Program-made: the position numbers and the translations under genes
Part shown: piece after piece, positions 1 through 8,134 of the stretch
How positions within the stretch are numbered: position 1 is the first letter of the stretch
How the letters are laid out: every line of letters starts with the position of its first letter
Notes under the pieces: model-generated
Databases searched by the model: none
What the model saw: only the letters and a program-made list of their open reading frames with translations
What the model was told of the DNA's origin: nothing
Assembly: GCF_003935375.1 (NCBI RefSeq)
Contig: NZ_RHQM01000011.1
Location: 115,543 to 179,542 of the forward strand
Source: Stutzerimonas xanthomarina
GTDB lineage: Bacteria > Pseudomonadota > Gammaproteobacteria > Pseudomonadales > Pseudomonadaceae
Length of the DNA: 64,000 bases
Direction: 5' to 3'

Positions 1-484
1 GGTCCTTGAGCTGGTTGTCCAGCGTGCGTGTGCCTTGCAACGCACCGACGAACACCAGCGGAAAGCTGGCGATAAACACGGTGAACACCGGGGTGCCGTC
101 GCTGGCGCCGAACCAGAGCATCGCCAGTACCAGCCAGGCGATTGGCGGCATGCCCATGAGCACGGTGACCAGCGGCCGCGCCATCATCGAGGCGGTCATG
201 GAGACACCGGCGGCGAGCCCGAGCACGCTGCCGACCACTACGGAAAGAGCGAAGCCGAGCAGCGCCCGGCGACTGGTGGCCAGCAGCTCCGGCCAGGCGG
301 CACCTTCATCGATCAGCTGAAGCAGTCGGGCAAAGGTCTCCAGAGGCGCCGGCAGCACCAGTGCGCCATAGTAACTGGCCACTGCCTCCCAGCCCGCCAG
401 CAGCAGAAACAGGCTGGCCAGAGCGCCCCAGCCGCTCCACAGATAGCCGGGCAGGCCCGCCAGCCAGCTGCGCAGGAGGCTCAT
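1..484 (-). CDS. ABC transporter permease, SsuC/TauC type (3' end outside window)
   Basis: Inner-membrane permease of a nitrate/sulfonate/bicarbonate-type ABC importer; only the first 161 residues lie in the window. The protein begins MSLLRSWLAG, has a hydrophobic helix at about residues 18-38, a stretch resembling the family's SLPAPLETF-like loop (VLPAPLETFARL) and the start of the BPD_transp_1 membrane domain with the RRALLGFALSVVVG segment. Its ATG overlaps the TGA of the upstream binding-protein gene (ATGA), so the two are translationally coupled and belong to the Fur-controlled operon that starts at the TonB receptor. Substrate cannot be read from the fragment; the Fur box suggests an iron-related compound. 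The ATPase is presumably just beyond the left edge. Confidence 0.85.
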   Translation of the reverse strand, partial: MSLLRSWLAGLPGYLWSGWGALASLFLLLAGWEAVASYYGALVLPAPLETFARLLQLIDEGAAWPELLATSRRALLGFALSVVVGSVLGLAAGVSMTASMMARPLVTVLMGMPPIAWLVLAMLWFGASDGTPVFTVFIASFPLVFVGALQGTRTLDNQLKD

Positions 485-1473
485 GGCTGAGCGCTGACCG
501 GCGAGTAGAAGTCATCGGCCGGCAGCTTGCCGCCGATCAGCGCCGGATTCTTCTTCAGCAGCAGTTCGAACAGATACTCGACTTCCGCCCGCGCCTCGGC
601 GGCGGGCACGGCGTCCATCTGCGCCACGGCCAATGAGTCGGTTACCGCTTCGGCGCTGAGCATCGGCAGATGCTTGGCGACCAGCTGCCCGCAGCGTTCG
701 GCGTTGGCGCTGCACCATTGCAGCGAGTCGGCGTAGGCCTGGGCGATCCGTGCGGCGATCTGCGGCTGGTCCTTCACGCTGGCCATCAGCGCGATGCCCG
801 CCTGCGGGATGCGTGCTTCGCGTTGCAGCAGGCGGCCCCACTCCTGTTGCAGGTCGACACTGCGATACAGATCCGGCGCAACCAGCCCCAGCGGCCCTTC
901 GCTGGCCTTGCGCAGGGCCATGGAGATGGCCGGCTCGGCCAGCAGGGCATGGTCGGTACGACGCATCAGCAGCAGCTGCATGGCGTCGATCGGGGTGGCG
1001 ACGTAGCGCAAACGCAGGTCCTTGCGCACATCGATGCCGGTACGCTCGGCCAGCAGGCCGAATAGGATGTCCGGCATGTCGCCGCGGAACGGCATGGCGA
1101 TTTCCTTGCCGCGCAGGTCGTCGAGGGTGCTCAGGCCCTGCTCGCGGGATACCAGCCAGAGCAAGCCCCAGGTCGAAACGTTGAGCATGCGCAGCTTGGC
1201 GCCGCGGTTGTACAGGTTGGCGGCGACGTTGACCGGCATGGCCAGCACGTCCGCCTGCTGGTTAAGCGCCAGCAGGCGCAGCTGGTCGGGATCGCGCCAG
1301 CTGACGAATTCCACCTTGTCCGCCAGGTCGTCCAGTGCGCCGGATTCGACCATGTGGATCAGCGGGTTCGATACCGACGAGGAAGGGCCGGCCAGGACCA
1401 GGCGCGGCAGCTTGTCCGCCAGCGCTGGTGCTCCAGCCGCCAGCAGAATGACCATCAGCAGATGGCGCAGCAT
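481..1473 (-). CDS. ABC transporter substrate-binding protein (NMT1/SsuA-like)
   Basis: Periplasmic binding protein of 330 residues for the importer encoded next to it. Residues 1-19 form a signal peptide (MLRHLLMVILLAAGAPALA). The mature part has the two-lobed NMT1/SsuA-like pattern, with phrases such as LVLAGPSSSVSNPLIHMVESG near the N-terminus and QADVLAMPVNVAANLYNRGAK in lobe one. Its start codon overlaps the TonB receptor stop by one base (TGATG) and its stop overlaps the permease start, so it is the second gene of an operon. Proteins of this fold usually bind sulfonates, taurine or thiamine precursors; pairing with a Fur-regulated outer-membrane receptor is less usual. Ligand unknown. 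Confidence 0.85.
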   Translation of the reverse strand: MLRHLLMVILLAAGAPALADKLPRLVLAGPSSSVSNPLIHMVESGALDDLADKVEFVSWRDPDQLRLLALNQQADVLAMPVNVAANLYNRGAKLRMLNVSTWGLLWLVSREQGLSTLDDLRGKEIAMPFRGDMPDILFGLLAERTGIDVRKDLRLRYVATPIDAMQLLLMRRTDHALLAEPAISMALRKASEGPLGLVAPDLYRSVDLQQEWGRLLQREARIPQAGIALMASVKDQPQIAARIAQAYADSLQWCSANAERCGQLVAKHLPMLSAEAVTDSLAVAQMDAVPAAEARAEVEYLFELLLKKNPALIGGKLPADDFYSPVSAQP

Positions 1474-3536
1474 CAGAAGCTCCCGCTCAGCGCGACGGTG
1501 ATGCCGCGCCCGGGTGCTTCCAGCTCGTTGCCGCTGATGCCGTCAGCCAGATGCTCGTGGTAGGCCTTGTCGAACAGGTTGCTCAGGCGCGCATCGAGGT
1601 TGGCGGTCTGCAGTACACCGATCCTGCCGAAGCCCCAGCCAAGGCTGGCATCGGCGGTAACGAAGCCTGCGGTACGGTCCTCGCCACCGCGGGTGAACTC
1701 GGTCGCTACACGATCCTGCTCCGCGACGGCACGCAGCTGCGCATGCCAGTAGAGGCCGCGCTCGGCTGGCTGGCCGATGCCCAGGGTCAACTCGTGGGCC
1801 GGCATCTGGTGCAGTGGTTCGTCGTCCTGTTTGTTCTCGCCGCGCAGCCATGTGAAGCTGCCGTCCACCACGAAGGCGCCGACACCCTTGCTGGCGCTGC
1901 CTTCGAGGCCGTAGATCACCACTTTGTCGAGGTTCTCGGTGCGCTTGATCGGCAGCCCGTTCGTGGCGTTTGTGCCGGTCACGCGGCCGGCAATGTAATC
2001 GTCGATGCGGGTGTGGAAGGCCGCCAGCTGATAGGTGAAATCGCCATCGTTACCCTTGAGGCCGAGCTCGAAACTGGTGGAGCGCTCCGGGTCCAGCAGC
2101 GGGTTGCCGACGTGGAAGTAGCCGTCGCCGCGCGGCGCATCGTCGTAGCGCTCGCGCATGTCGGCGGCGCGGTAGGCCTGGCCGACGTTGGCGTAGAGGT
2201 TCAGGGTGTCAGTCAGCGGATGCAGCGCGCCCAGCGACCACGACAGGTTGTGGTCGGTGCTGTCCAGGCCGCTGGTTGTAAATGAAGGACCGTTGCCCTT
2301 GGCGCGGGCGTCGGCGCTGATGCGGTCGTAGCGGGCGCCGGCGGTGAGGCGCGTCTGGCCGAGGTCGAATTCGTCCTGCACGAACAGTCCGTAGGACTCG
2401 ATCTCGGCATCCTTGAAGGGGTCGTTGCGCTGGTTGTTGTTGAAGGTCGGCGGGCCATCCACGTAGCGCTCCGGATCGCCAGTCATCTTCCAGCCGTCGA
2501 CGCCCACCGTCAGCAGGTGATCGGCTACTGGTACTACCCAGCTCGAGCGCAGCCCGTGGGTGATGAAGCTGACGTCGTTGCGTACATAGTCGCGGTCGAG
2601 GCGCTCGGAGTAGGCACGGATCTCCCGGTAGACCTCCTGACGATAGAGCTCGGTGGTCAGGGTGCCTTCACCGAGGCCGTTCTCCAGGCCGATCTGGAAC
2701 AGCTCGCGCTGCTGTTCCGGCGAATGGATGGTCGCGGTGCCGAGTGGTACCGGGATGCCGGCGCCGCCCGGCTGCCCGCCGGTACGCGCCGAGCCCGGGT
2801 ACCAGACGTCGCGGTCGGTGTGGCGCTGGACGTTCAGGTTGACGCTGACATCTTCGGCCAGCCGGTGCTTGTACTTGAACAGCAGGGTATCGGAGCTGTA
2901 GCCGGTGTTCTCTTCGGTACCGTTGGGGCTTTTGTAGTCGTTGACCTTGCGCCCGGCAACGCCCAGCACCAGCGCATGATCGCTGCTGGAGTCGCGCAGC
3001 AGCGTAGCGCCGGTGAAGCCCTTGTCGACGCTGCTGGCGCTGGTGGAGAAATGTCCGCTGCGTTCGTCCTGTTCGGTGAAGCGTGGTTGTGGCGTGATCA
3101 GGTTGACCACCCCGCCCATGGCGCCGCTGCCGTACAGCACCGAGCCCGGACCCTTGACCACCTCGGCGCGTTCCAGCAGACCGAGATCGAGCATGGATGC
3201 CAGCGAGCCTTGCGGCTGGCCGGAATTGACCCGCACGCCGTCGACCATCAGCACCACGCTTTCCTTCTTCATGCCACGCAGGACCGGGTTCTGGCCCCAG
3301 GCGCCATCGCTGTGCACGGCCAGGCCTGGCTTGCCACGGAACAGGCTGCCGGCCGGCGCTGCCGTTTCGGCTGGCTGAGCCTGCAGCACCTCGATGGCTT
3401 GCGGGATGTCTTGCGTTGCGGCCTCGTAGCCCTTGGCGGTGACGACGGTTTCCTGCAGCTCCAGCGGAGCGGCGAAGGCGGACGCGCTGCTGACGGCCAG
3501 GCAGGCCAGGGCGAGTGGGTGAAGGCGGAGTATCAT
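1473..3536 (-). CDS. TonB-dependent outer-membrane receptor
   Basis: Outer-membrane active transporter of 687 residues energised by TonB-ExbBD. A signal peptide covers about residues 1-22; a TonB-box-like ETVVTAKG follows at about 29-36. The plug domain (about 45-155) contains PVLRGMKKESVVLMVDGVRV and the VVKGPGSVLYGSGAMGGVVNL signature. The rest is a beta-barrel ending in a C-terminal Phe (ALSGSF), as expected for BAM-dependent insertion. A GGGAG-like ribosome site precedes the ATG by seven bases. A perfect 7-1-7 Fur operator lies 66 bases upstream, so iron repression is likely. It leads an operon with an ABC importer. The plug resembles haem or siderophore receptors more than copper OprC/NosA, but I cannot name the ligand. 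Confidence 0.92.
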   Translation of the reverse strand: MILRLHPLALACLAVSSASAFAAPLELQETVVTAKGYEAATQDIPQAIEVLQAQPAETAAPAGSLFRGKPGLAVHSDGAWGQNPVLRGMKKESVVLMVDGVRVNSGQPQGSLASMLDLGLLERAEVVKGPGSVLYGSGAMGGVVNLITPQPRFTEQDERSGHFSTSASSVDKGFTGATLLRDSSSDHALVLGVAGRKVNDYKSPNGTEENTGYSSDTLLFKYKHRLAEDVSVNLNVQRHTDRDVWYPGSARTGGQPGGAGIPVPLGTATIHSPEQQRELFQIGLENGLGEGTLTTELYRQEVYREIRAYSERLDRDYVRNDVSFITHGLRSSWVVPVADHLLTVGVDGWKMTGDPERYVDGPPTFNNNQRNDPFKDAEIESYGLFVQDEFDLGQTRLTAGARYDRISADARAKGNGPSFTTSGLDSTDHNLSWSLGALHPLTDTLNLYANVGQAYRAADMRERYDDAPRGDGYFHVGNPLLDPERSTSFELGLKGNDGDFTYQLAAFHTRIDDYIAGRVTGTNATNGLPIKRTENLDKVVIYGLEGSASKGVGAFVVDGSFTWLRGENKQDDEPLHQMPAHELTLGIGQPAERGLYWHAQLRAVAEQDRVATEFTRGGEDRTAGFVTADASLGWGFGRIGVLQTANLDARLSNLFDKAYHEHLADGISGNELEAPGRGITVALSGSF

Positions 3537-3601
3537 CGAACGGCTCCCGGATAATTCGTCGGCGGTGATGCCGACTTGGATGGGAGCAATTCTCGTTTAG
3601 G

Positions 3602-3621
3602 TGATAATAATTATCATTTGA
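3602..3621 (-). promoter_or_regulatory. Fur box upstream of the TonB receptor operon
   Basis: Positions 3602-3616 read TGATAATAATTATCA, a perfect inverted repeat in the 7-1-7 layout of the classical Fur operator. Over 19 bases (3603-3621) it matches the GATAAT-based consensus at about 14 positions. It sits 66 bases before the receptor ATG, where it would cover the promoter. Confidence 0.9.
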
Positions 3622-3651
3622 TCGCGATCAAGTTTACCTGTCGCAAGGGCG

Positions 3652-4221
3652 CTACTGCTGCCAGTCGCAGAAACAGGCCACCGCCAGCGAATGGGTGGCG
3701 CGCACCTTGCGCCCGGCCAGCACGGCATCAAGGATAGGCTCGACGAAGCTGTTGTCCGAACTGCACACCGCACCTTCGCTGTAGGGGCCGATATAGACCA
3801 GCTCCCCGCTTTGATCCCAGATGCCGACAGCGGGGCTGGCCGGTAGTTGCTCGGAGCCGGGCGGGGCACTCAGCGGTTTCAGCGCTGCCAGCGGCTGCGG
3901 CAAGCGGCCCTTGCTGCCCGGCTTGCGTACTTCGTAGAAGTCCACGGGTTGTCCGGCAAAGCGCTTGAGCAGTTCTTCCAGGTGCTGCTGATTGCCGACG
4001 TTGCACGGGCATCCCGGGTCCCAGAAATGCACGAAGCGCACTGGTCCCGGACCCTGCAGCTCGGCCGGCAGGCGAAGGGCGTCGCCGGAGAACAGCTCGG
4101 CGCGCTCGCCGTCGAAGGTGCGCAGGTAGCGCGCCTCGAACCACCAGAACGCAGCCAGCATGGCGCCGCCCCAGAGCAGGGCGATCAGTGCGGCGATCAG
4201 GTATTTGCGACGAGCGCTCAT
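3652..4221 (-). CDS. DUF6436-type thioredoxin-fold membrane protein
   Basis: Protein of 189 residues, MSARRKYLIAALIALLWG onward, with one N-terminal membrane helix (about 7-27) and a periplasmic thioredoxin-like domain. The redox-type motif is FWDPGCPCNVGN at about residues 68-79, in which the usual CxxC is replaced by CPC. A second cysteine group (VACFCDWQQ) closes the protein. Pseudomonads carry such proteins under the name DUF6436; no enzymatic role is established that I know of. I chose the internal ATG because the longer open frame upstream overlaps the divergent hydrolase gene and lacks any signal sequence. It is transcribed towards, but separated from, the TonB operon by the Fur box. 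Confidence 0.75.
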   Translation of the reverse strand: MSARRKYLIAALIALLWGGAMLAAFWWFEARYLRTFDGERAELFSGDALRLPAELQGPGPVRFVHFWDPGCPCNVGNQQHLEELLKRFAGQPVDFYEVRKPGSKGRLPQPLAALKPLSAPPGSEQLPASPAVGIWDQSGELVYIGPYSEGAVCSSDNSFVEPILDAVLAGRKVRATHSLAVACFCDWQQ

Positions 4222-4305
4222 GGCGGGCTCCGATGTGGGTGCGCAAGCTTGCCATGGGGCGGCGCAGAGCTGAATATCCCAGATCAACGCAATCGAAGAA
4301 TTTCC

Positions 4306-5244
4306 ATGCCCTCGCGTATCGATCCCGAGCGCCTGCGTAACAGCCTGCCCGCACTGTCCGAGGCGGTCGTCGCAAGCGCCGAAACTCTCCATTACCAGAG
4401 CTATTACGGGCTCGATCTGCCGCATCGCACGCAGGTCCAGCGCCGCCTGGGACGCTTTCGCGTGCACGACTACGATGTTGTCGCCCAGGCCTGGTGGCCC
4501 GAGCAGCCGCACGCCAGCCTGCTGATTCTGCACGGCTACTACGACCACATGGGCCTGTATCGCCATGTGGTCGACTGGGGACTGGAGATGGGGTTCGCCG
4601 TGCTCGCATGCGACCTGCCGGGCCATGGGCTGTCCAGCGGCCCCCGGGCGAGCATCAACGAGTTTGCCGAATACCAGGCGGTGCTGAGCGGTCTGTTCGA
4701 ACAGGCACGCCAGCTCAATCTGCCGCGTCCCTGGCACCTACTTGGCCAGAGTACCGGCGGTGCCATCGCATTGGATCACCTGTTGCATCAGGCCGAAAAC
4801 CCCGACCTGGGGCGCACCATCCTGCTGGCGCCGTTGGTTCGCCCGCGCGCCTGGCTGCGCTCGCGCATCAGCTACGAGTTGCTGCGGCGCTTCGTTCAGC
4901 AGATCCCACGAACGTTCAGCGAGAACTCCGGCGACCCGGCCTTCCTCGAGTTCGTCCAGAGCCAGGACCCGCTGCAACCGGATATCCTGCCCACGGCCTG
5001 GGTCGGGGCCCTGTCACGCTGGATTCCCCGTATCGAGGGTGCGGCTGACAGCAGGCACGCGCCGTTGATCATTCAGGGCGAGGCGGACATGACCGTGGAT
5101 TGGCAGTACAACCTGCCGATTCTGCAGCGCAAGTTCCCAAGTGCTGAGGTGCTGCGACTGCCCGAGGCGCGCCACCATCTGGTGAACGAGCGCGAGGAAT
5201 TGCGCCAGGCGTACTTCGACTTCCTGCGCGAGCGCCTCAGATAG
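4306..5244 (+). CDS. alpha/beta hydrolase, serine hydrolase family (Hydrolase_4-like)
   Basis: Predicted cytoplasmic serine hydrolase of 312 residues. Visible family marks are the oxyanion-loop phrase LILHGYYDHMGLYRHV (about 70-85), DLPGHGLSSGPR (about 103-114), the nucleophile elbow GQSTGG (about 147-152) with Ser as nucleophile, a late acidic residue in QGEADMTVDW (about 262-271) and the catalytic-type His in EARHHLVNE (about 288-296). The layout is that of monoacylglycerol lipase/lysophospholipase-like proteins; the natural ester is unknown. The start ATG at 4306 is 84 bases from the divergent DUF6436 gene, and the long upstream extension of the frame is antisense to that gene and unlikely to be translated. 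Confidence 0.82.
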   Translation: MPSRIDPERLRNSLPALSEAVVASAETLHYQSYYGLDLPHRTQVQRRLGRFRVHDYDVVAQAWWPEQPHASLLILHGYYDHMGLYRHVVDWGLEMGFAVLACDLPGHGLSSGPRASINEFAEYQAVLSGLFEQARQLNLPRPWHLLGQSTGGAIALDHLLHQAENPDLGRTILLAPLVRPRAWLRSRISYELLRRFVQQIPRTFSENSGDPAFLEFVQSQDPLQPDILPTAWVGALSRWIPRIEGAADSRHAPLIIQGEADMTVDWQYNLPILQRKFPSAEVLRLPEARHHLVNEREELRQAYFDFLRERLR

Positions 5245-5249
5245 CGGGA

Positions 5250-6014
5250 TCAGATGCCCTGCTGCGGCTCCAGCTCGGCGCCGCTCATGCCCACCGCCAG
5301 GCCGGCGCGTAGCGCCTGCAGCGCGGCCTGGTAATAGGCCTTGCCTTCGTCCGACTGGGCGAATGTCACATATTCCTCCAGTTCGGCATCGGACAGGTCG
5401 CGATAGACGTACAGCAGCGTGTTGTCGAGATCGGCCTCTATCTGCTCGATCATGCGTTGGCGCTGGCTGCTCAGCAGGCTCTGCGCCTGATTGCCACCGA
5501 GCAGGCCGGGAATCATCTGGCTGAGACTGTCGGCGGCGACGCCGGCCAGTGCCAGGCTGACTTCCGCGCCCGCTTCGCTGGCTGGCAGCGCCTGGGCCAG
5601 GTGGCGGATCAGCAGTTGTCGGTTGCTGCCGGCTTGCACCCGCGGCAGGCCGGCGGCGTGCTTGGCCAGCTGTTCGCGCCGTGCGGCGAGCACTTCGGCC
5701 GAGACGATCTTGCGTCCCAGGGTCGACTGGAAGAATTCCAGCGCCGGCTGCGGCTCGGCCAGGTTGCCGCGCAATGCCTGCTGTGCGCGCTGGTCGATGG
5801 CATGGGCGGCGAAGCGGCGGTTGCTGTTGGTCACCAGTGCCTGGAATACCGCCGGTGGCAGGGTGTCCTTGTAGCGTTGCTGGGCCGCGGTCAGGGCATC
5901 GCCGAAATTGGCGCGCTGTTCGGTCCAGCCGGCGGTTTCGTAGAGTTCCTGATAGGTGTCGGCGAAGCTGCTGAAGCTCAAGGTCAGCAGTACACAGGTC
6001 AAGAGGGCGCGCAT
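5250..6014 (-). CDS. exported DUF2059-containing protein
   Basis: Secreted or periplasmic protein of 254 residues with a clear signal peptide (MRALLTCVLLTLSFSSFA, cleavage near residue 18). The mature protein is helical; the C-terminal part, DLSDAELEEYVTFAQSDEGKAYYQAALQAL at about 205-235, matches the DUF2059 pattern, a helical domain found in many proteobacterial exported proteins with no known activity. A good AGGAG lies five bases before the ATG. The gene converges on the hydrolase gene with only five bases between stops, so no room for a separate terminator. Function not known. Confidence 0.75.
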   Translation of the reverse strand: MRALLTCVLLTLSFSSFADTYQELYETAGWTEQRANFGDALTAAQQRYKDTLPPAVFQALVTNSNRRFAAHAIDQRAQQALRGNLAEPQPALEFFQSTLGRKIVSAEVLAARREQLAKHAAGLPRVQAGSNRQLLIRHLAQALPASEAGAEVSLALAGVAADSLSQMIPGLLGGNQAQSLLSSQRQRMIEQIEADLDNTLLYVYRDLSDAELEEYVTFAQSDEGKAYYQAALQALRAGLAVGMSGAELEPQQGI

Positions 6015-6168
6015 GGAAGCTCCTGTCTGGCGGGCGGTTCATTTTCCGTGCGTCGACGCGTGCTTGTCGAGGCGCACGGTTACTGCTGCCATTTGGCGCA
6101 GCGACGCAGCTTGTAGCGGAGTCTCAACAGACCCTAGACTCCTGCGGTATCCCTTCGGAGTCACTTCC

Positions 6169-6777
6169 TTGCCGTTCTCTTCGATCATCGACGACCTGGC
6201 CGAGCGCGGCTGGTCGGTGCAGAGTTCTTTCCTTCCCAGTGATGTGACCCACAAGCTGGCCGACGAGTGCCGCAGGCGGGAAGCCGAGGGTGCGCTGGCA
6301 CCGGCAGGGGTCGGCCGCGGCGAGGCGCAGGCGGTGCGCGAAGGCATTCGCAGCGACCATATTCAGTGGCTCGAACCGGGCCAGTCTGCAGTCTGCGACG
6401 ACTACCTCGAACTCATGGACGGCTTGCGCCAGCAGCTTAACCGCGAGTTGTTCCTCGGGCTGGAAGAGTTCGAGTGCCATTTCGCCTTCTACCCGCCGGG
6501 CGCCTTCTATCAGACGCACCTGGACCGCTTTCGCGATGACGACAGCCGCTCGGTGACCGCCGTGCTCTATCTGAATCCGGACTGGCAGCCCGGCCATGCC
6601 GGTGAGCTGCGCATGCACATGCCTGATGGATCGCATCTGGACGTGCCACCGCTGGCCGGCAATCTGGTGGTCTTTCTCTCCGGCGATTTCCCCCACGAAG
6701 TGCTGGTCACCCAGGCCGACCGTCTGTCGCTGACCGGCTGGTTCCGTCGGCGGCCGGCCGATGTGCTGGCGCTCTGA
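6169..6777 (+). CDS. 2OG-Fe(II) oxygenase family protein
   Basis: Predicted non-haem iron dioxygenase of 202 residues that would couple 2-oxoglutarate decarboxylation to hydroxylation of an unknown substrate. The double-stranded beta-helix motif is intact: HLD in FYQTHLDRFRDD (about 116-127) supplies His and Asp, the distal His is in SGDFPHEVL (about 171-179), and the 2OG-binding Arg is probably in DRLSLTGWFRRR (about 184-195). A TTG start at 6169 is preferred because it has CGGAG eight bases upstream and matches the first conserved-looking residues (PFSSIIDDLAERGW); an in-frame ATG further upstream would overlap the divergent DUF2059 gene. Related proteins include prolyl hydroxylase-like enzymes acting on proteins. 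Confidence 0.85.
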   Translation: MPFSSIIDDLAERGWSVQSSFLPSDVTHKLADECRRREAEGALAPAGVGRGEAQAVREGIRSDHIQWLEPGQSAVCDDYLELMDGLRQQLNRELFLGLEEFECHFAFYPPGAFYQTHLDRFRDDDSRSVTAVLYLNPDWQPGHAGELRMHMPDGSHLDVPPLAGNLVVFLSGDFPHEVLVTQADRLSLTGWFRRRPADVLAL

Positions 6778-6804
6778 CGAGCCCACATCGACATTTGCGC
6801 AGAC

Positions 6805-6831
6805 GAAAAAAAGCCCGGCACAGGCCGGGCT
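6805..6831 (-). terminator. Rho-independent terminator of dctPQM
   Basis: AGCCCGGC (6812-6819) pairs with GCCGGGCT (6824-6831) around a four-base loop. On the minus strand the stem is followed by a run of seven Ts, 23 bases after the dctM stop. Confidence 0.9.
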
Positions 6832-6853
6832 AAAGGAAAGTAAGTGTTTCGGG

Positions 6854-8134
6854 CTACATGCCCAGCATGTTCGGCAGCGCCAGGGAAATCGACGGCACGT
6901 AGGTGATGATCACCAGGAAGCTCAGCATCAGTGCCAGCCATGGCAGCACTGCGCGGATCACCTGGGTCACCGGCATGCCCGTCACCGCGGAGGCGACGAA
7001 CAGGTTCAACCCCACCGGTGGCGTTATCAATCCGATCTCCATGTTCACCACCATGATGATGCCAAGGTGGATCGGGTCGATGCCCAGCTGTATGGCAATC
7101 GGGAACAGGATCGGCGCCAGGATCAGGATGATCGCCGACGGCTCCATGAAGGCGCCGGCCACCAGCAGCACGATGTTCACCACCAGCAGGAACATCCACG
7201 GCTGCAGACCTGCCTCGATGACCCAGGCAGTGATCGCCTGCGGAATCTGCTCGGTGGTCAGCACGTGGGCGAAGAGCATGGCGTTGGCGATGATGAACAT
7301 CAGCATGATGCTCAGCTTGCCCGACTCCAGCAGTACCTTCGGGCATTCGCGCAGCTTGAGGTCCTTGTAGACGAAGATCGCCACGAAGGCCGAATACACC
7401 GCCGCGACCGCTGCCGCTTCGGTGGGCGTGAACATGCCCGAGTAGATGCCGCCGAGGATGATCACCATCAGCAGCAGGCCCCAGACCGCCTTGCGCGCGG
7501 CGGACAGCCACTCGCGGAAGCTGGCGCGCGGCAGTGCCGGCAGGTTCTTCTTCACCGCGATGATGTAGATCGCCACCATCAGCGCCAGACCGAGCATGAT
7601 GCCCGGAACGACACCGGCCATGAACAGCTTGCCGACCGAGGTCTCGGTAGCCGCGGCGTAGACCACCATGACCACCGACGGCGGGATCAGGATGCCCAGG
7701 GTACCAGCGTTACAGACGATGCCAGCGCCGAAGGCCTGCGGATAACCGGAGCGCACCATGCCGGCGATGGCGATGGAACCCACCGCGGCCACGGTGGCTG
7801 GCGACGAGCCGGACAGCGCTGCGAAGAGCATGCACGCCAGCACCGCACCGATCGCCAGGCCGCCACGGATGTGGCCGACACAGGCGTTGGCGAAGTCGAT
7901 CAGGCGACGCGCCACGCCGCCGGTGGTCATGAAGGCGCCGGCCAGGAGGAAGAACGGGATCGCCAGCAGGGTGTAGTGCTCGGAGGTCTCGAACAGCTTG
8001 ATCGCCAGCGAGCGCACCGAGTCCTGGCTGAAGATCATGATGGTCAGCGAACCGGCCAGACCGAGGGATACGGCCACCGGCACGCCGATGAACATCAGCA
8101 CGAAGAGGGCGACGAACAGGAACAGGATGGTCAT
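6854..8134 (-). CDS. dctM: TRAP transporter large permease DctM
   Basis: Large membrane subunit (426 residues) of a tripartite ATP-independent periplasmic transporter; uses the Na+/H+ gradient to import the ligand delivered by DctP. It is almost entirely hydrophobic with about twelve helices. Family marks include AIPFFLLAGAFMTTGGVARRLIDFA (about 57-81), the ALSGSSPATVAAVGS motif (about 104-118) and LITPPVGLNLFVASAVTGMP (about 376-395). The start overlaps the dctQ stop by one base (TAATG). With dctQ and dctP it forms an operon ending in a strong terminator. The adjacent dctBD genes argue for succinate, fumarate and malate as substrates, as for P. aeruginosa DctPQM. Confidence 0.95.
   Translation of the reverse strand: MTILFLFVALFVLMFIGVPVAVSLGLAGSLTIMIFSQDSVRSLAIKLFETSEHYTLLAIPFFLLAGAFMTTGGVARRLIDFANACVGHIRGGLAIGAVLACMLFAALSGSSPATVAAVGSIAIAGMVRSGYPQAFGAGIVCNAGTLGILIPPSVVMVVYAAATETSVGKLFMAGVVPGIMLGLALMVAIYIIAVKKNLPALPRASFREWLSAARKAVWGLLLMVIILGGIYSGMFTPTEAAAVAAVYSAFVAIFVYKDLKLRECPKVLLESGKLSIMLMFIIANAMLFAHVLTTEQIPQAITAWVIEAGLQPWMFLLVVNIVLLVAGAFMEPSAIILILAPILFPIAIQLGIDPIHLGIIMVVNMEIGLITPPVGLNLFVASAVTGMPVTQVIRAVLPWLALMLSFLVIITYVPSISLALPNMLGM

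Noticed and set aside
1473..3536. Receptor being the copper porin OprC/NosA
   Set aside because: Length is similar, but the Fur box and the plug sequence (RGMKKESVVLMVDGVRV) favour an iron-linked receptor, and no copper or nos genes are nearby.
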